A stretch of DNA of 64,000 nucleotides from Ophthalmolycus amberensis. Lineage: Eukaryota; Chordata; Actinopteri; Perciformes; Zoarcidae. This document shows, in pieces, positions 47,348-59,461 of the stretch (position 1 is its first letter; the number at the start of each line of letters is the position of its first letter). The notes below the pieces were generated by a model that worked only from the letters and a program-made list of their open reading frames with translations, did not search any database and was not told the origin of the DNA. The position numbers and the translations under genes are program-made. The DNA lies in contig JAFEUB010000719.1 in NCBI GenBank assembly GCA_024529925.1, forward strand, positions 263,501-327,500. Direction: 5' to 3'.

Positions 47348-48861
47348 AGGGTTCAAACAAGCTCCATGTGTTAGAATATTTAATTATACCCCTGTTGAAA
47401 TATGCATGTCACTGTCACGTGTTGTTTAAGCGCCTCAAATAGAAACATGGTGAATATGGTGAAGGCCTCAATCGGGCATCATCATTCTGTCAACATACAC
47501 ATCAGCAATATGTATGTCGTGTATACATTATAAGAACACAGGAAGAGCATGTACCATAAATGGGCCTATGTTCAGGGAGCTTCTGAGATGGGATAGAGTA
47601 CCCTACACATCGGGTACTTGTGTGTTTGAGAACATGTGATTATTTGGGTGTATGCATTTCCTATGTGGCCAGGCTTAAATTGAGAAATTACAGTTTGAGG
47701 ATCTCAAAGTAAGCAAGGCAAGGTGGAGGGTGGGGGAGGATAATAACTGGAGGATGGCGCTGATTGAGGAAACACAACATCATGACAGAAAGTAGATGTA
47801 ATTGTCGGAATAGGCCTGAAACGTCTGATGATGTATTTGCACTGAGAGGACCAAAAATAACAAGAGACCACAGGGGCATGGCCACTTCCCTGCAGCAGCA
47901 GCGGCACCTTACACCATGGAGAGGTGCTGTACAACAGTAAAATCTGCCCTCTGGTGTCCAAACATCTGTACTGCATATGAGGGCTGTCACACACTGGGTA
48001 GCATTCACAAGACTGCACAGAAACAAGCCCGAATGTCTTTTCCAGTGGCTCCTTATGTACTTTTATTAGCTGTTTTGAGTGGGACACACTTGCAAAAATA
48101 CACAACTTAAGAAAAAGTGTTCATCCTGAAATAGAGACTGAAATCAAGGCCTCTTTGTCCTCTATAAGCCAAGCCACAATGACAAGCTGACCAAATAATA
48201 CCCAGGAAATGTACAAAACTAAATATATGAAAAACTAAATATGTGAATACCTAAATGATACATCAGGAATAGACATAATCATTTGCTTTGAATCTAAGGC
48301 TGACTAAAATCTCCAGTACCTTTCATGGCACTCTGGACAACCTTTCCCCACCATCTCCCTTGTTTACCTTATCATGGCAGGCGTGGAGGTGCCCAGACAG
48401 TCAGGAAAGGTAGAGGCGAGTTTCTGCCAGCCGGCTGGACAAGATGTATATTTGCAAATGTGGCTGCTACTGTACATCCTCAATGCAATGCTTTGTGAAG
48501 CAACACAGGTGCCACTGCAAGTCTGGTGTTGTTTATCAAAGACGTGTTCAAACACAGGGTCTCATAAGCATGCAATAATATAAACATGTCCTGAGCATAC
48601 AAAAAGAAAAACTGTGAAGTGTATACAGATAAAGTTTATTCCTCTTTCATAGCTTGTTTGTGTACTTTCTTGATGTATTTGATTATTTTTTGCTTTGTAC
48701 ATGATTATTTTCTAGTTCAGAAGAAGACTGAAATAAGTGATAATCATGTGTCTGGATATTCAAGACATGGAGGCACCCTGATGTGACATGCCCGCCTTGG
48801 GCAGATCTGTCTGCTAATTACAGCCTAGCTCTGAGGAGGGAGGTACTTGCATGGTGGGGGC

Positions 48862-48909
48862 TTTTTTTTTTTTTTTTTAATGATGCAAAGGGTAGATATA
48901 GTATAAATA
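48862..48909 (+). promoter_or_regulatory. col10a1: col10a1 core promoter: poly-T tract and TATA box
   Basis: TATAAATA at 48902-48909 lies just upstream of a likely non-coding first exon, which would start about 25-30 bases later and end at a GTATGT donor after 49028. A run of 17 T at 48862-48878 precedes it. A clear TATA box fits a tissue-specific gene such as type X collagen, which is expressed in cartilage and bone-forming cells. Confidence 0.65.
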
Positions 48910-48931
48910 CCAGCATCATTGTACTGGAAGG

Positions 48932-49028
48932 CAGCATATCCTCAGTTGTGCTCCTACCCTAAGGATATACAGCAGTACCAGTAGCTCTCTGGTGCTGAGG
49001 AGATTGTTTTTACCCTCTTTGGATACTG
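48932..49028 (+). other. col10a1: col10a1 non-coding exon 1 (inferred)
   Basis: The right border is a good donor (ggatactg then GTATGT). The left border is placed from the TATA box and is approximate. The next exon starts at 49412 after an AG and carries 16 bases of leader before the ATG, so this three-exon layout (one non-coding, two coding) matches the known gene structure of COL10A1. Confidence 0.5.
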
Positions 49029-49427
49029 GTATGTGTGTTTTCTCTTCCTCTCTAAACAACTCTATCTCTGGAGGATTTCAGCTCTCTCTAGGCTTTGTCT
49101 AGGCCTTGAGTCTGTTCCTATGGCAGGCTATAGGGAAGGGATTTTGGCTGGCTTGGAGCATCCTGGCTGATATTTAAAGAATCCAGAAGAATGCTCAGGC
49201 TGAAAGAAAAAAATGAAATGTACACCCTGTCACTGTACCTTATCCTATCTTATTAGTTGTCCATTATGTTTCTGTAAAGGTGCCCAGCCTGTACACTTAG
49301 CTGAGAACATTTTTAAGCTCTGTATAATAACTGCAAACTAGAGACAATCGCTTGCTGACACTTTGTACCTATAAAACTGTTGTGCTGACTGTCTTCTTTC
49401 TTCTTTTGAAGATTTGACTTGTGCAAG

Positions 49428-52400
49428 ATGGACGTACGTGTAGCAAGCATCTTCGTCATCATGGTGGCCTTTACAGCCGCACATGGGGACCGGTATGTGG
49501 TGAAGAAGCTGGTGAAGGCCGCCCCTCAGTACCAGCCCTACTCTGTGAAGAGCCACGGTAAGAAAACACAGCCTCCTGCTCTCTATGGGTATGGGAACAT
49601 GCTAGCATTTCTCCTGTTTTCGTCTAGTTTTTCCTCACACAAGTTGCCTTTAAAGTCAGATTTTCTTCCCTGAAGACAATATTGAGCAACATTTCATCAC
49701 AGTCTTGCCTTACCTTTGAAGCATCTTTGTTGTAGCAAACATGAGCAGCACAAGCAGCCAGACAGATGCCGGCCACAGCCAGCTGCACTTTACTTTGAAA
49801 TCTGAACTCCACCTTGTGCTGGAACTGCCTTGTGCTCTGATTGGCTGCAACAGTGTGCATGCTTCTCCAATCACAAAGTTCATTTAGATGTATGATTTGA
49901 ATAACAAGGCTTATTTACTGAGTGCAGAGCTTTGCAGTTTTCTTTTTCTAGAAGTCACAGGGTACATACATGCACCTAGAAGTGGGGGCTTTTTTCACAA
50001 TTTGTTTGTAGTTTACTTTAGTTGTTCTTTTATTCAACAAAGGCAATCACATTAGCAACATTTTCTAAATTAAATGATTTTAGGACTTTTTCATTTTGTG
50101 ATCAAGATTGTTAACTCGATTTAAATACTTTTTTGAGACTGCCTTTGTCGACTATCTGCTTCAAAATGTGCATTTCATGATCTTCAATTCGGAGGAACCA
50201 CTGATGTATTCTGGAGAAAACTACTGTTGTTTTCAATACATGTAGTGTGTTAGATTTGACATACCGGTACATGTTTCTCATTTTAGTCATTTTAGCTGTA
50301 AATGTTGCCTGTTCTTTTGCTTTCAGACACTCGTACTCCTCAATGCACATTTCAGTTCATTTCAAACACAAGTTCACTTTGCTTTTTGCAAAGATTCCCC
50401 ATGCAAAACGAGAAAAAGATCTAGAATATTCAGAGATTTGGTCTTGAGTGTTGGCTAAAATGCTATATAAAATATGAAATGTTGCTTTTGTGTGAATCAG
50501 CATACTATTCTTATTTGAGAAAGTAGCTGTTAGTGAATTATTTTTAGTTTGACACTGTCAATTACAGTTCAGTCACCCATCAGTGTGGTTTGTTTGGGTG
50601 TGCCTGCTTCACACAGAAGTAGAAACATCTGTTTGGCTTTATCCAAACTCGGCTCAGGAGTGAGCCTTAAACACATGTGACCACATTAAGGCAGCAAATA
50701 AAAATTCTCCTCCTTCTAATTTAGACCGACTGTTTGACAAACAAGTCACAAACTGCCTCATGAAGCTCTTTGACCTGCACAGTATGAAAATAGATCAAAG
50801 ATATTATTTTAAACAAACTATAAAAAAAGTTTCTACATTTATTTTGAAGGATTTGCAAGTTTAAGATTTGAAGGATTTTATAAAACTGTGCCAGTGACTC
50901 ATTACTCAAACCCTCAGGACTGCAAGATTGGTTCCTGAGATTACTACTTGCCCTGCCTCCAGGAATCAAATATCATTGAATTTTGAGAATTATTTTATAA
51001 TAATAATCCCCATAATTGTTTTTACTTTATTATGAAATACTGAAGAGCAACGAATGAGAGCGGCATTCATTGGAGCATTTGTGTTTTTCATCCCACATAT
51101 AATTGTTGAACATCCATGTTGAGTCAACAAGATACTACGAAAGATCATTGAAGCTCACATACACTCAGACCTGAGAGCTTGCATCCATGCTCTTGTACTT
51201 TTTGTCACTTGAATGGGTTAATTAATAATGGGAATATGATGCACAGACTATAGGCCTATACATACATTTATAATTTCATAAAACTAATTAATAGTTATTT
51301 TAATTTGAGCACTTTTTGGTTCTTGTGTTCGGTGATACTAATGGATTCTGTTTCACTCTTCTCAGTGGTGTCAGTGGCAGGTGAGCCTGGTGCTCCAGGT
51401 GAGCCTGGACCTGAGGGGCCTGCTGGCCCTCCTGGTCCCCCAGGTGAGAGTGCTGAAGGTCTGTCTGGACCCCAAGGACCTGCTGGATCTCCCGGAGCTC
51501 CTGGTCGCTCCATCGCTGGCAAACCTGGTTCCCCAGGTGGATCTGGCAAACCTGGCAGCCATGGAGCACCTGGTGAGAAGGGAGGCACCGGAGCCGCTGG
51601 CTTTCAGGGACCAAGGGGAGCCCCTGGATCCGCTGGAAGCCCTGGACCCTCTGGCCTCTCTGCGACTGGCAAGCCTGGATCTTCAGGTCTTCCTGGACCA
51701 ATGGGATCTAGAGGAGAGTCTGGTCTGAAAGGACATCCAGGTGTACCTGGCCTGCCAGGTGCTAAGGGTGATAGAGGGGTGGGAATTCAAGGACCTCAGG
51801 GTGAGACAGGGCCTGAAGGATCCTTGGGCGCACCTGGACAACCAGGTGAGTCTGGAGTCGGAAAGCCAGGCAAATCAGGTATGCCAGGCGAGCCAGGAAA
51901 GTCAGGAACCACAGGTAGGGATGGTGCTACAGGTCACATGGGACCACAGGGACCTAAGGGACACACAGGTGCCCCAGGTGTAGGTATGTCAGGTAAATCA
52001 GGAGAGAATGGTGCCCCAGGTCTGCCTGGTGCAGCTGGCCTTAAAGGCCACCAGGGACCTGCTGGAGCCACTGGTGCCCCTGGAGTCCCAGGATATGGAA
52101 AGCCAGGTGCAAATGGGGATAAGGGAGAGAGGGGATCTACAGGTGCCACAGGTGGCACAGGTGCAAAGGGTCAGCAAGGTCCAACAGGATATACTGGTGC
52201 TACTGGTTCAAGTGGCCCCACTGGTCCTGCTGGACCTCAGGGTCCATTAGGTTTCCCAGGTAAAGCCGGCGCTGCTGGCTCTAAAGGTGACACAGGGTCA
52301 ACTGGATCTCAGGGAGCTAAGGGAAACAAGGGAGATCAGGGAGCACAGGGTTTCGCAGGCAAGCAGGGTTATCCAGGCACAGCTGGTCCTCCTGGATCCA

Positions 52401-53200
52401 GAGGTGCTTCTGGACCCACAGGTGACAAAGGTCATGGTGGTGCCCCTGGTACCCCAGGTTCCCCAGGTATTCCAGGCCCTGCTGGACCCAAAGGTCATCC
52501 CGGCCGTGCAGGTGAGTCAGGTGCCTCTGGCTCTGATGGTGCTCCAGGTTCCAGAGGACCTTCTGGGCCTCAAGGTTCTTCTGGTACTCCCGGCATTAAA
52601 GGACACCCAGGTCTCCCTGGTCCCTCTGGCCCTGCTGGTTTGACTGCTGAGGGTCTCCCCGGACCTCTGGGTCCCCCTGGTCAGTCCGGTGATGATGGTG
52701 TTGATGGAGCCAGTGGCCCAGCTGGCCCTCCTGGTGTCCCTGGTCCTCCTGGTGAGGTTGTGTTTGAGAAAGGCATGGGAATGGGTGAGATTATGATCAA
52801 GTCCCCCATGTCTGCTTTCACTGCATCTCTGATCACCCCCTACCCTGCTGATGGCACCCCCATTAAGTTTGACCAGATTGTGTACAATGCTGAGAATCAC
52901 TATGACCCTGAGACTGGCATCTTCACTTGCCAAATTCCTGGAGTTTACTATTTCTCCTACAGCATCCATGTTAACGGGGCTCATGCCCTGGTGGCTTTGT
53001 ACAAGAATGGCCAGCCCGTTATGTTCACTTATGATGAGTACAGCAAGGGCTTCCTGGACCAGATGTCCGGTAGTGCTGTCCTCTTGCTGGATGAGCAGGA
53101 CACAGTCTATGTCCAGATCCCTGACGAAGAGGCCAATGGTGTCTTTGCAGCTGAGAACGTCCACTGCTCTTTCTCTGGGTTCCTCATTGCTTCAACGTGA
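49428..53200 (+). CDS. col10a1: Collagen type X alpha 1 chain
   Basis: A short-chain, network-forming collagen secreted by hypertrophic chondrocytes (and by bone-forming cells in fish). Coding exons are 49428-49557 and 51366-53200, with a 1.8-kb intron; together 654 aa, against 680 in human. The ATG at 49428 opens a signal peptide (residues 1-20, ending TAAHG), then a short NC2 region (DRYVVKKLVKAAPQYQPYSV). About 440 residues of Gly-X-Y follow, starting near AGEPGAPGEPG, with the small interruptions (for example GRSIAGKPG, GLSATGKPG and GVGKPG) that are typical of type X. The C-terminal NC1/C1q domain begins near MIKSPMSAFTASL and includes HYDPETGIFTCQIPG, VYYFSYSIHVNG and the end FSGFLIAST. 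The long frame is unbroken through about 1.8 kb of repetitive collagen code. It is type X rather than VIII by this NC2 and C1q sequence and by linkage with marcks. Confidence 0.95.
49558..51365 (+). other. col10a1: col10a1 intron 2
   Basis: AT-rich intron between a GTAAGA donor and a ttctcag acceptor. No gene, exon or named repeat is recognised inside. Confidence 0.7.
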
Positions 53201-53850
53201 TGCGTTGATACAGTAGTTCCCAAAAGCCAACCAACTAAATTTGCAACCTATTTCTCAAACTAAAGTAAACTCCCTGTTAATTTTTCCTCAAACAAACAGA
53301 CAGGCAGTTCACCCTTCTTTGAGGAATAGTAGCATCTCGACTTGAAAACTACAAGAAATAGGTGCTTAGAAGAAGGAAAACTAATTTATGAAAACAGGTG
53401 ATCAGGGATGGGGGAAGCAATCCACAAAGTTACCAGCGAGCTTTTTTAACAGAGACAGCATGTGAAATTGAGATGTTATAACGGTGTTGTGTCCTGACTT
53501 TTCATTTTCTCAACTCTGTTCCTTTAATATTGACTTCAACTGGTGATTCTTAATTCAATGTTTGTCTGTTTTGTTTTGTTTTCGTTTTTTTGTGCCTGCT
53601 TGTTTCTGTTTGGGTGACCAATAATCTTATCAAAAGTACACAAATACTTACTGTGCACCATGTTGTAACTGTTATCCTTGTATGTGACTTGAATATTGTG
53701 AAATGGTAATGGTCAAATTGACCGTTATGATGAAACAAGTCACCAGAATACTGTCATACAAACACAAACTACCAGCAACAACGATGTATCCCTGAACATG
53801 CATTATGTCATGTAAAGCATAATGACCAAAATAAAAGATGTCTAAAAAAT
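53201..53850 (+). other. col10a1: col10a1 3'UTR
   Basis: Non-coding sequence after the TGA at 53198-53200, with AATAAA at 53830-53835. A length of about 650 nt is likely. Confidence 0.65.
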
Positions 53851-56800
53851 GTTTCATCTCAGAATCACTTTTTTAAAATGTAACCTAAATAGTTATGAAC
53901 ATTTTACAAAATATCCTATTGACAAATGACTTACATGTGCAAATGAAATAATACAAAAAGTCTCTTTTAGATCTTAGTTCATCAATTACACTGAATAGTC
54001 CTCTTAAACTAGTTTGGCTTTGTATTTCATGTAAGCATTACACAAAATGAACACTCTGTAAAGGTCAGAGGTCAACTACAGAGTAATGCTCATTTGGGCT
54101 GATTCAATGTCTGGATCAAGAACACTTGGGTTGATGCTTTCCAGTCGGGGAGCCTCAAAATGAGTCTAATATAAGAATGGCTTGTGTGTTTACTTTCCCA
54201 CTTGGCAATCACTTGTATTTGCAACGTGATACAAACTAAGATTAAAACCTTTCTACTAGCCTTTCTTTACAGCTGTCAATTAGAGATCCATGAAGACATT
54301 AGGGTATTACCTGGTTTCCAAACTCATTAGTTACAAGTTCTGCAAAATATTACATCACTGCTAATATATAAAAGAATTACATAAGATAGTCAAAAACAGT
54401 TAAAAATGGATGCTATCCTATGAGCAACACATAGCCACATGGACTAATCACAGTATGATATAATATGATATAACACATACAAGCATCTCTTATTAATGAG
54501 TTCCTGTCAGATGTAGAACTATGATTCTTTTTTATAAGTAAGTAAGTAAAAGTAGCAATACCCCAACAAATTATACTAGAGTATACAAAGTAAAAGTACA
54601 CCTATTCAGAATCCCCCCTTACTAATACTGGTGTTTACTGAAAAGCTCATGTAAAAGGGTTTGCACTCTTGAATTCAGACTGTTCAGTAGTGCCAGGTGC
54701 ATGATGCCAAGGTAAACACTCCCTTCATTTAAACTGTAACAAGGCCTCATATTTTATATGTTGATCTGTGTTCAGGCCAGAGTAAGCAGTTACTTTATCT
54801 GTCAAATAAACATAATGCAATATTTACAATTTAAAGTGTAGTATAATGTAACATAATAGTGAAATTTTGACTCATGAACAGTACTTGAGTAAATGTACTG
54901 AGTTACTGACACACCACTGGTCGCTGTATAGAAGCTGAGATAGATGAGGATCGTGAAGGATACATTTCTCCCCACATATTGGCCACTGGTTGCCTGCTTT
55001 GGAGCCAAAGTTTACACAAACGACTCTACCGTGCAAGTCTGAATATGGGTGTGCTGAAAATAGTCAACATGTGGGATGAGGGACGGGGATGGTCTTCGGA
55101 CAGGGCAGCAGCTGTTTGATCTTCCCCGGGAGAGAGAGCGAGACAGTGGTTAGGTGAGGGGCCTTGAGGGACTGAAGAGAGCGAGAGGAAGCTGGGTGAT
55201 GGAAACCGCTGGGGACTGCCATGCAGAGACGGTCTGCGGTTGGTGCATGAGGTGGGACAGGCAGGAACACAGACGGAGCGCTGCCTCTGGACGAATCCAC
55301 AAGCCACACTCCAAAATTATCTGTTGCACTCAAAGGAATATTTTCCCCTTTGATATATCGATGGCCGAAGAGCAAAACCTCCTATCTGAAAAATGCCTGG
55401 ATCATTTTGCAGATAGGATCTTTGCAATCTTTCCATCATTTGGTGCAAGTTGGAAGAGGTTCTACAAAATTATGCTCTAAATTAAGTTTCAACAAAGGGC
55501 GGGATTATTTTAAAACAGACTGAATATGAACAGCCTTCCTTGTTCTCATCATCCAAAATGAAATCCGGCAATCAGAAAATTCTGCAGATAGGAGGTTTTT
55601 TGCTTTGGCCCTTGATATATATTGCATTTTTTAGCTGGCACACCTGGTTGCATGTATTTGTATGCATATATTCTCTATACTGGATCCATTTGTCTAGAAA
55701 GAACCCGAAGACACTTAAGCTGAAAGATGAAGGTGTGTGGCATTGTTGAATACTGTACTGTTTATTGTACTTTCCTTGTTTTGACCTGCCAAGGGACTAC
55801 AGATGCAAATTAGCTTAAAGCTAAACAGTGCATCAAATGGTGACATTTACGTTTTAAACTGTACATGGTCCCTTTTAAATCAAATCAATAAATACTGCAT
55901 GTGAGGCACACTGGAGGCCAAAATAAGCAGCAAATCCCTCAACAACCTGACCAAGATGGACGTGTAGACCAGGAGGCAGAAATAGAAATGTGTAAAACAC
56001 ACCCTGCTTGCGGTGGCCAGAGCTGCAGTACACTGGGTTCAACTGGGTGCAAAGGAAATAGAGGGTTTGCAAATGAGCATGGGTGCAGATGTGGGTGACT
56101 AAAAACACCCGGGAGAAGATTGAAGCAATGTCTTCTCCTCTTAAAAGGATTCTGGTGTTTGTTTGGGGTTTGGTAAAAGTTATCCCAACACGTCCATGGT
56201 TAGCCCAAGCATCAGTTAGCTATGTGCTGCATGTTAGTGTTTGAAATAAACACTTACATTTATGGTGCAAAGCGAGCAGCTACAAACTTCCCCCGCATCT
56301 TATTTCAATATTATGCTGCGGCTGTTCCCTCAGTAAGTCGGTCATTTTCTAAAAATATTGCAGGGCAGTGAGCAAGTCTCAATTTATCCTATTTGCAAAT
56401 TAGGCCGGTGAAGAGAAAGCGATGTTTGAGATGATCACATGCATTTTAGGATTTGCTTACTGAGACCTCTCAGTCATTGCTTTTGCGCCAATTCAATCAC
56501 TGAATTTGATTGGAGGGTGTCCTCTTTGTATGTGATCTCTTGAAGTAGGATTTTTCTTTCACAGAGACCAGTGCAGTATTTCATCTTGATGCAAATAAAC
56601 AACCTAATTATATTTATTTTGAGAATCTAGATAGATTCTTTTTTTTTAATGCTTTATAGTGATTGAAACGTTTTTTTCCTACAATGCACCACACGAGGGT
56701 GCTGTAAAGTAAAGAATCAATGTGAGCCACATTTTCCTCCAGTAGCTGATCTGTCACACGACCCAATCTCATGAGATAGTCAGCTAACCAGATTTAAAAA

Positions 56801-57060
56801 ATAAAATTTAAAAAAAGGACATTGAATGGCTAAACAGTGTGACTAAATGAGCTTCCACTTCATTCTTCAGCGGAGCTCACAGGATATAAAACTGAACACC
56901 TATAACCAGTTTGTAGGAAATGTGAAATTCTACTTTGAATAAGATGAAACCTCACATACAAAAAAAATAAATGTTTCAACTATCTCACCCAAACCCCAAA
57001 ACGCGTGTGCTTTCTGACGTAGATTTGTAAATCACACCACGATGCAAAATCTGCTTAAAA
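53851..57060. other. Intergenic between convergent col10a1 and marcks
   Basis: No gene is recognised. An open frame at 55540-55749 encodes a hydrophobic stretch but has no leader, splice partner or known motif and is treated as chance. Confidence 0.6.
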
Positions 57061-57071
57061 CATCTCCCAAT

Positions 57072-57776
57072 TTTATTCAATCTTACAAATGGTGAAAAAC
57101 AAGAAAAACTTCATTTACAATGGGTAATCTGTTAAAAACTTCAGCCATTTAGGTACATCTCAGTCATAAAACCAGTAATATCAAAGTCTATACAACGTGC
57201 ATTACTACAGAGTTTTGAAATGGTGGAATCTAAATGGGAAGTGATGAGCACCTACTGTTTTTGACAGTTAACGAAATCTACTTCATTCAGGAATGGTCGA
57301 GTCCACAGGAGCATTGAGTTTAAGAGTTGTAAACAACTGTGCACTGCAAAGACAACATTAACGACTTGGTTTAGGACTTTCCCTTTAAATATCACAATGT
57401 GTCAAATCTTGCAGACACAGCTTTAGCCGCTACATCCAAATGCCCAGCACCAAATACCTTGATGAAATATGTCAAATTCAGCAACGTGTCAACAGTCATG
57501 GTTTCATGTAGAAAAAAACAAAAAAAACAGTCACACTCTCATTCACACCTTCACACTCGGCCAATGTCACACATGCAAGCACCAATGGGCAGTGAGGGAG
57601 CAGCACACTCTCCAGTACACCTCCTGTCCATCACTGCCAAGGATCTTGCAGTCATTATGGATGAGATGGTTGCAGAATAGTAAACGAACACCAAAAAAAA
57701 AATCCCTGGTTTTAGACAAGTCCTCGCATTCCTTCAGACGGGCGCCTCCTTCATTCCGGTGTCTGGTTCAGCAGGA
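57072..57776 (-). other. marcks: marcks 3'UTR
   Basis: Downstream of the C-terminal stop on the minus strand. The reverse of TTTATT at 57072-57077 gives an AATAAA signal, so the 3'UTR is about 700 nt. Open plus-strand frames across it are shadows. Confidence 0.6.
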
Positions 57777-59461
57777 TTACTCAGCGGTGGCTGTGGCCTC
57801 TGGACTGGCTGCCGTCTCGGATTCAGTAGGTGAAGCCTCAGCTGGTTTCTCCTCCCCTCCTGCTGCTGGTGGTTCCTCTGCCTTCACCTCCTCTTCAGCC
57901 TTTGGCTTCTCAGCTTCAGCCTCCTTGGCTCCCTCCTCAGCAGCCTCAGCTGGTTTGGCCTCCTCAGCAGGCTGCTTCCTCTGCCTTCTCTCCCTCGGCT
58001 GGTTCGGCTGCTGCTGCTCCTTCCTCGACAGCCTCCTCAGACTCTTTCTTGGTCTTCTTAAATGTGAAGCCGCTGAGCTTGAAGGAGGGTTTCTTGAAGG
58101 AGAAACGCTTCTTCTTTTGCTTTCCATCGTCGCTGGTGGATGGAGTGCCTTCCTCGGGCTTCGCGGAAGCCTCTCCGTTTGTAGCGGCAGGCTCCTTCTC
58201 GCCGTTAGCCTCAGCAACCTCTACTTTCTCACCTTCTTCTTTGGGCGCCTCCTCAGTAGGAGTGCTGCCGTTGGCCTGCACATCAGCTTTGTTGGCCTCC
58301 TCTGCAGCTGGAGAGGTATCCCCATTGGTCTTGGCATGGCCATTCTCCTGGGAAACAGAATAAAAAATTAAAAACTAAAACTAAACATGCATATCACAGA
58401 GTTGTTTAACTAAAGAAAAAAAAAAAGGGTTGAGACTCTAGTTGATCTGTAATCATGCATCTGAGGCCAACACATGAACATGTGTGTGTGCGTCAGACAA
58501 CCCCCTGCCAAATCTGTCGTGCTGTGGAATTTAATCAAATGCATTGACTGGTAGTAACCAATAGGAAAATAGCCCTGAAACTGCAGCAACATCTGTTACT
58601 AGGAGAGTGACGACAGATCTGTGGCTCTCAGCAGTAGGCTAATCGGTTAGACCGCAGTACCGCCGGGATCCGCCAGGTGGCATTCGGTGTGGAGCCGGTG
58701 GCTACAACATAGGAATTTGTGGATTTTTTGTCTCCCTTTTTTAATGACCTGTGTAGTAAATAAATGCGTGTTCAGTTAATTTTGATATACTTCTTCCATC
58801 CTACTCAGCTATTTTTGGAATAATTTCTGTATTGTGTGGGCTGTAGTGTGTTACAACAACGTGGCTCCTTCCTCGAATCTGGCAACAAAGGCGTGGTATG
58901 GGCTTTTAAAATGGCCATGCCACAGAGAGAGCAAACCCATTTCAACCAAATGAATAAAAAAAAAATAGCCGGAATGTTTAGGAAGCTCAAGCATCAGAAT
59001 ATTCATAAATCAATCAAAAATGCCATTTCAAAAAACACAATTCAGTGATAAACTATGCATTCGACCGATTAGTTGTGTAGCCTAATATTCATATTGAAAA
59101 GATAAATCAAAGGCCATGCCGGTGTTCATTTTCAGCATTTGAAATAAAACGAATTAATTTGAAACAATGCTGCGATGTAAAATAAGCCACTTAAAACACT
59201 AAATTCTTGTAGATAACGTTGCATGTGGCCACTTTCCCTGAATGCCGGTGAGCGTGCGGGGAAACATGTACAGGGAACATGGAGCACGCCATTGAGTCAA
59301 CGCATTGCTAAAACGAGACAAAATTCCCCTCGAGCAATTAAGACTTAAATTAAAATGCAAGTTACCTGCCCGTTTGTCTTTGCTGCAACAGCTGCGCCTT
59401 CTGCTGGCTTTTCCACAGCGGCTTCCTCTTTTCCAGCGGTTTTGGAGGTTTGTGCTCCCAT
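57777..59461 (-). CDS. marcks: Myristoylated alanine-rich C-kinase substrate, with apparent +1 frameshift
   Basis: A membrane-associated PKC substrate that binds calmodulin, actin and PIP2. Exon 1 is 59461-59366 (MGAQTSKTAGKEEAAVEK...TNGQ; Gly2 for myristoylation). Exon 2 starts at 58347 with ENGHAKTNGD. The basic effector domain (KKKRFSFKKPSFKLSGFTF then KKTKK) is at about residues 109-133, in an otherwise acidic, Ala/Glu/Pro-rich protein. In the starting frame translation stops at a TGA at 57964-57966, after 159 aa. The expected Ala/Glu-rich C-terminus (EEAKPAEAAEEGAKEAEAEK, ending ATATAE) continues in another frame to a TAA at 57777-57779. The exons total 667 nt, one over a multiple of three. 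With a +1 step near 57967-57985 the protein would be about 221 aa. It is MARCKS rather than MARCKSL1 by the start MGAQ and the RFSFKK...FKLSGF effector form. Confidence 0.9.
58348..59365 (-). other. marcks: marcks intron
   Basis: A 1-kb intron with donor GTAAC at the exon 1 border and acceptor TTTCCCAG at the exon 2 border. No gene is recognised inside. The single intron just after the TNGQ segment is at the position conserved in MARCKS genes. Confidence 0.85.

Larger units (their letters stand above)
38732..48840. other. Gene-poor spacer, part 2
   Basis: No gene is recognised across these 10 kb. The stretch holds repeat C (40245-40470), a (GA)n run (41350-41411), nested hairpins (42585-42633) and a poly-G run (47331-47347). 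It lies between the tgfbrap1-like gene and col10a1, so any regulatory elements here would most likely serve one of those, but nothing in the sequence shows it. Confidence 0.55.

Noticed and set aside
52517..53164. Long minus-strand frames opposite col10a1
   Set aside because: Shadows of the Gly-X-Y and C1q coding sequence on the plus strand.
55540..55749. Open frame with a hydrophobic, membrane-like stretch
   Set aside because: It has no strong start context, no splice partner, no recognised motif and lies in AT-rich spacer, where hydrophobic codons arise by chance.
57469..58371. Long plus-strand open frame (300 codons), Ser/Ala/Leu-rich
   Set aside because: It lies opposite marcks exon 2 and its 3'UTR. 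The Ser/Ala/Leu bias is what the complement of Ala/Glu-rich code produces.
58620..58710. Structured, GC-rich piece in the marcks intron that resembled a tRNA at first glance
   Set aside because: It lacks a B-box-like GGTTCGA motif and does not fold into the four-arm pattern by eye.
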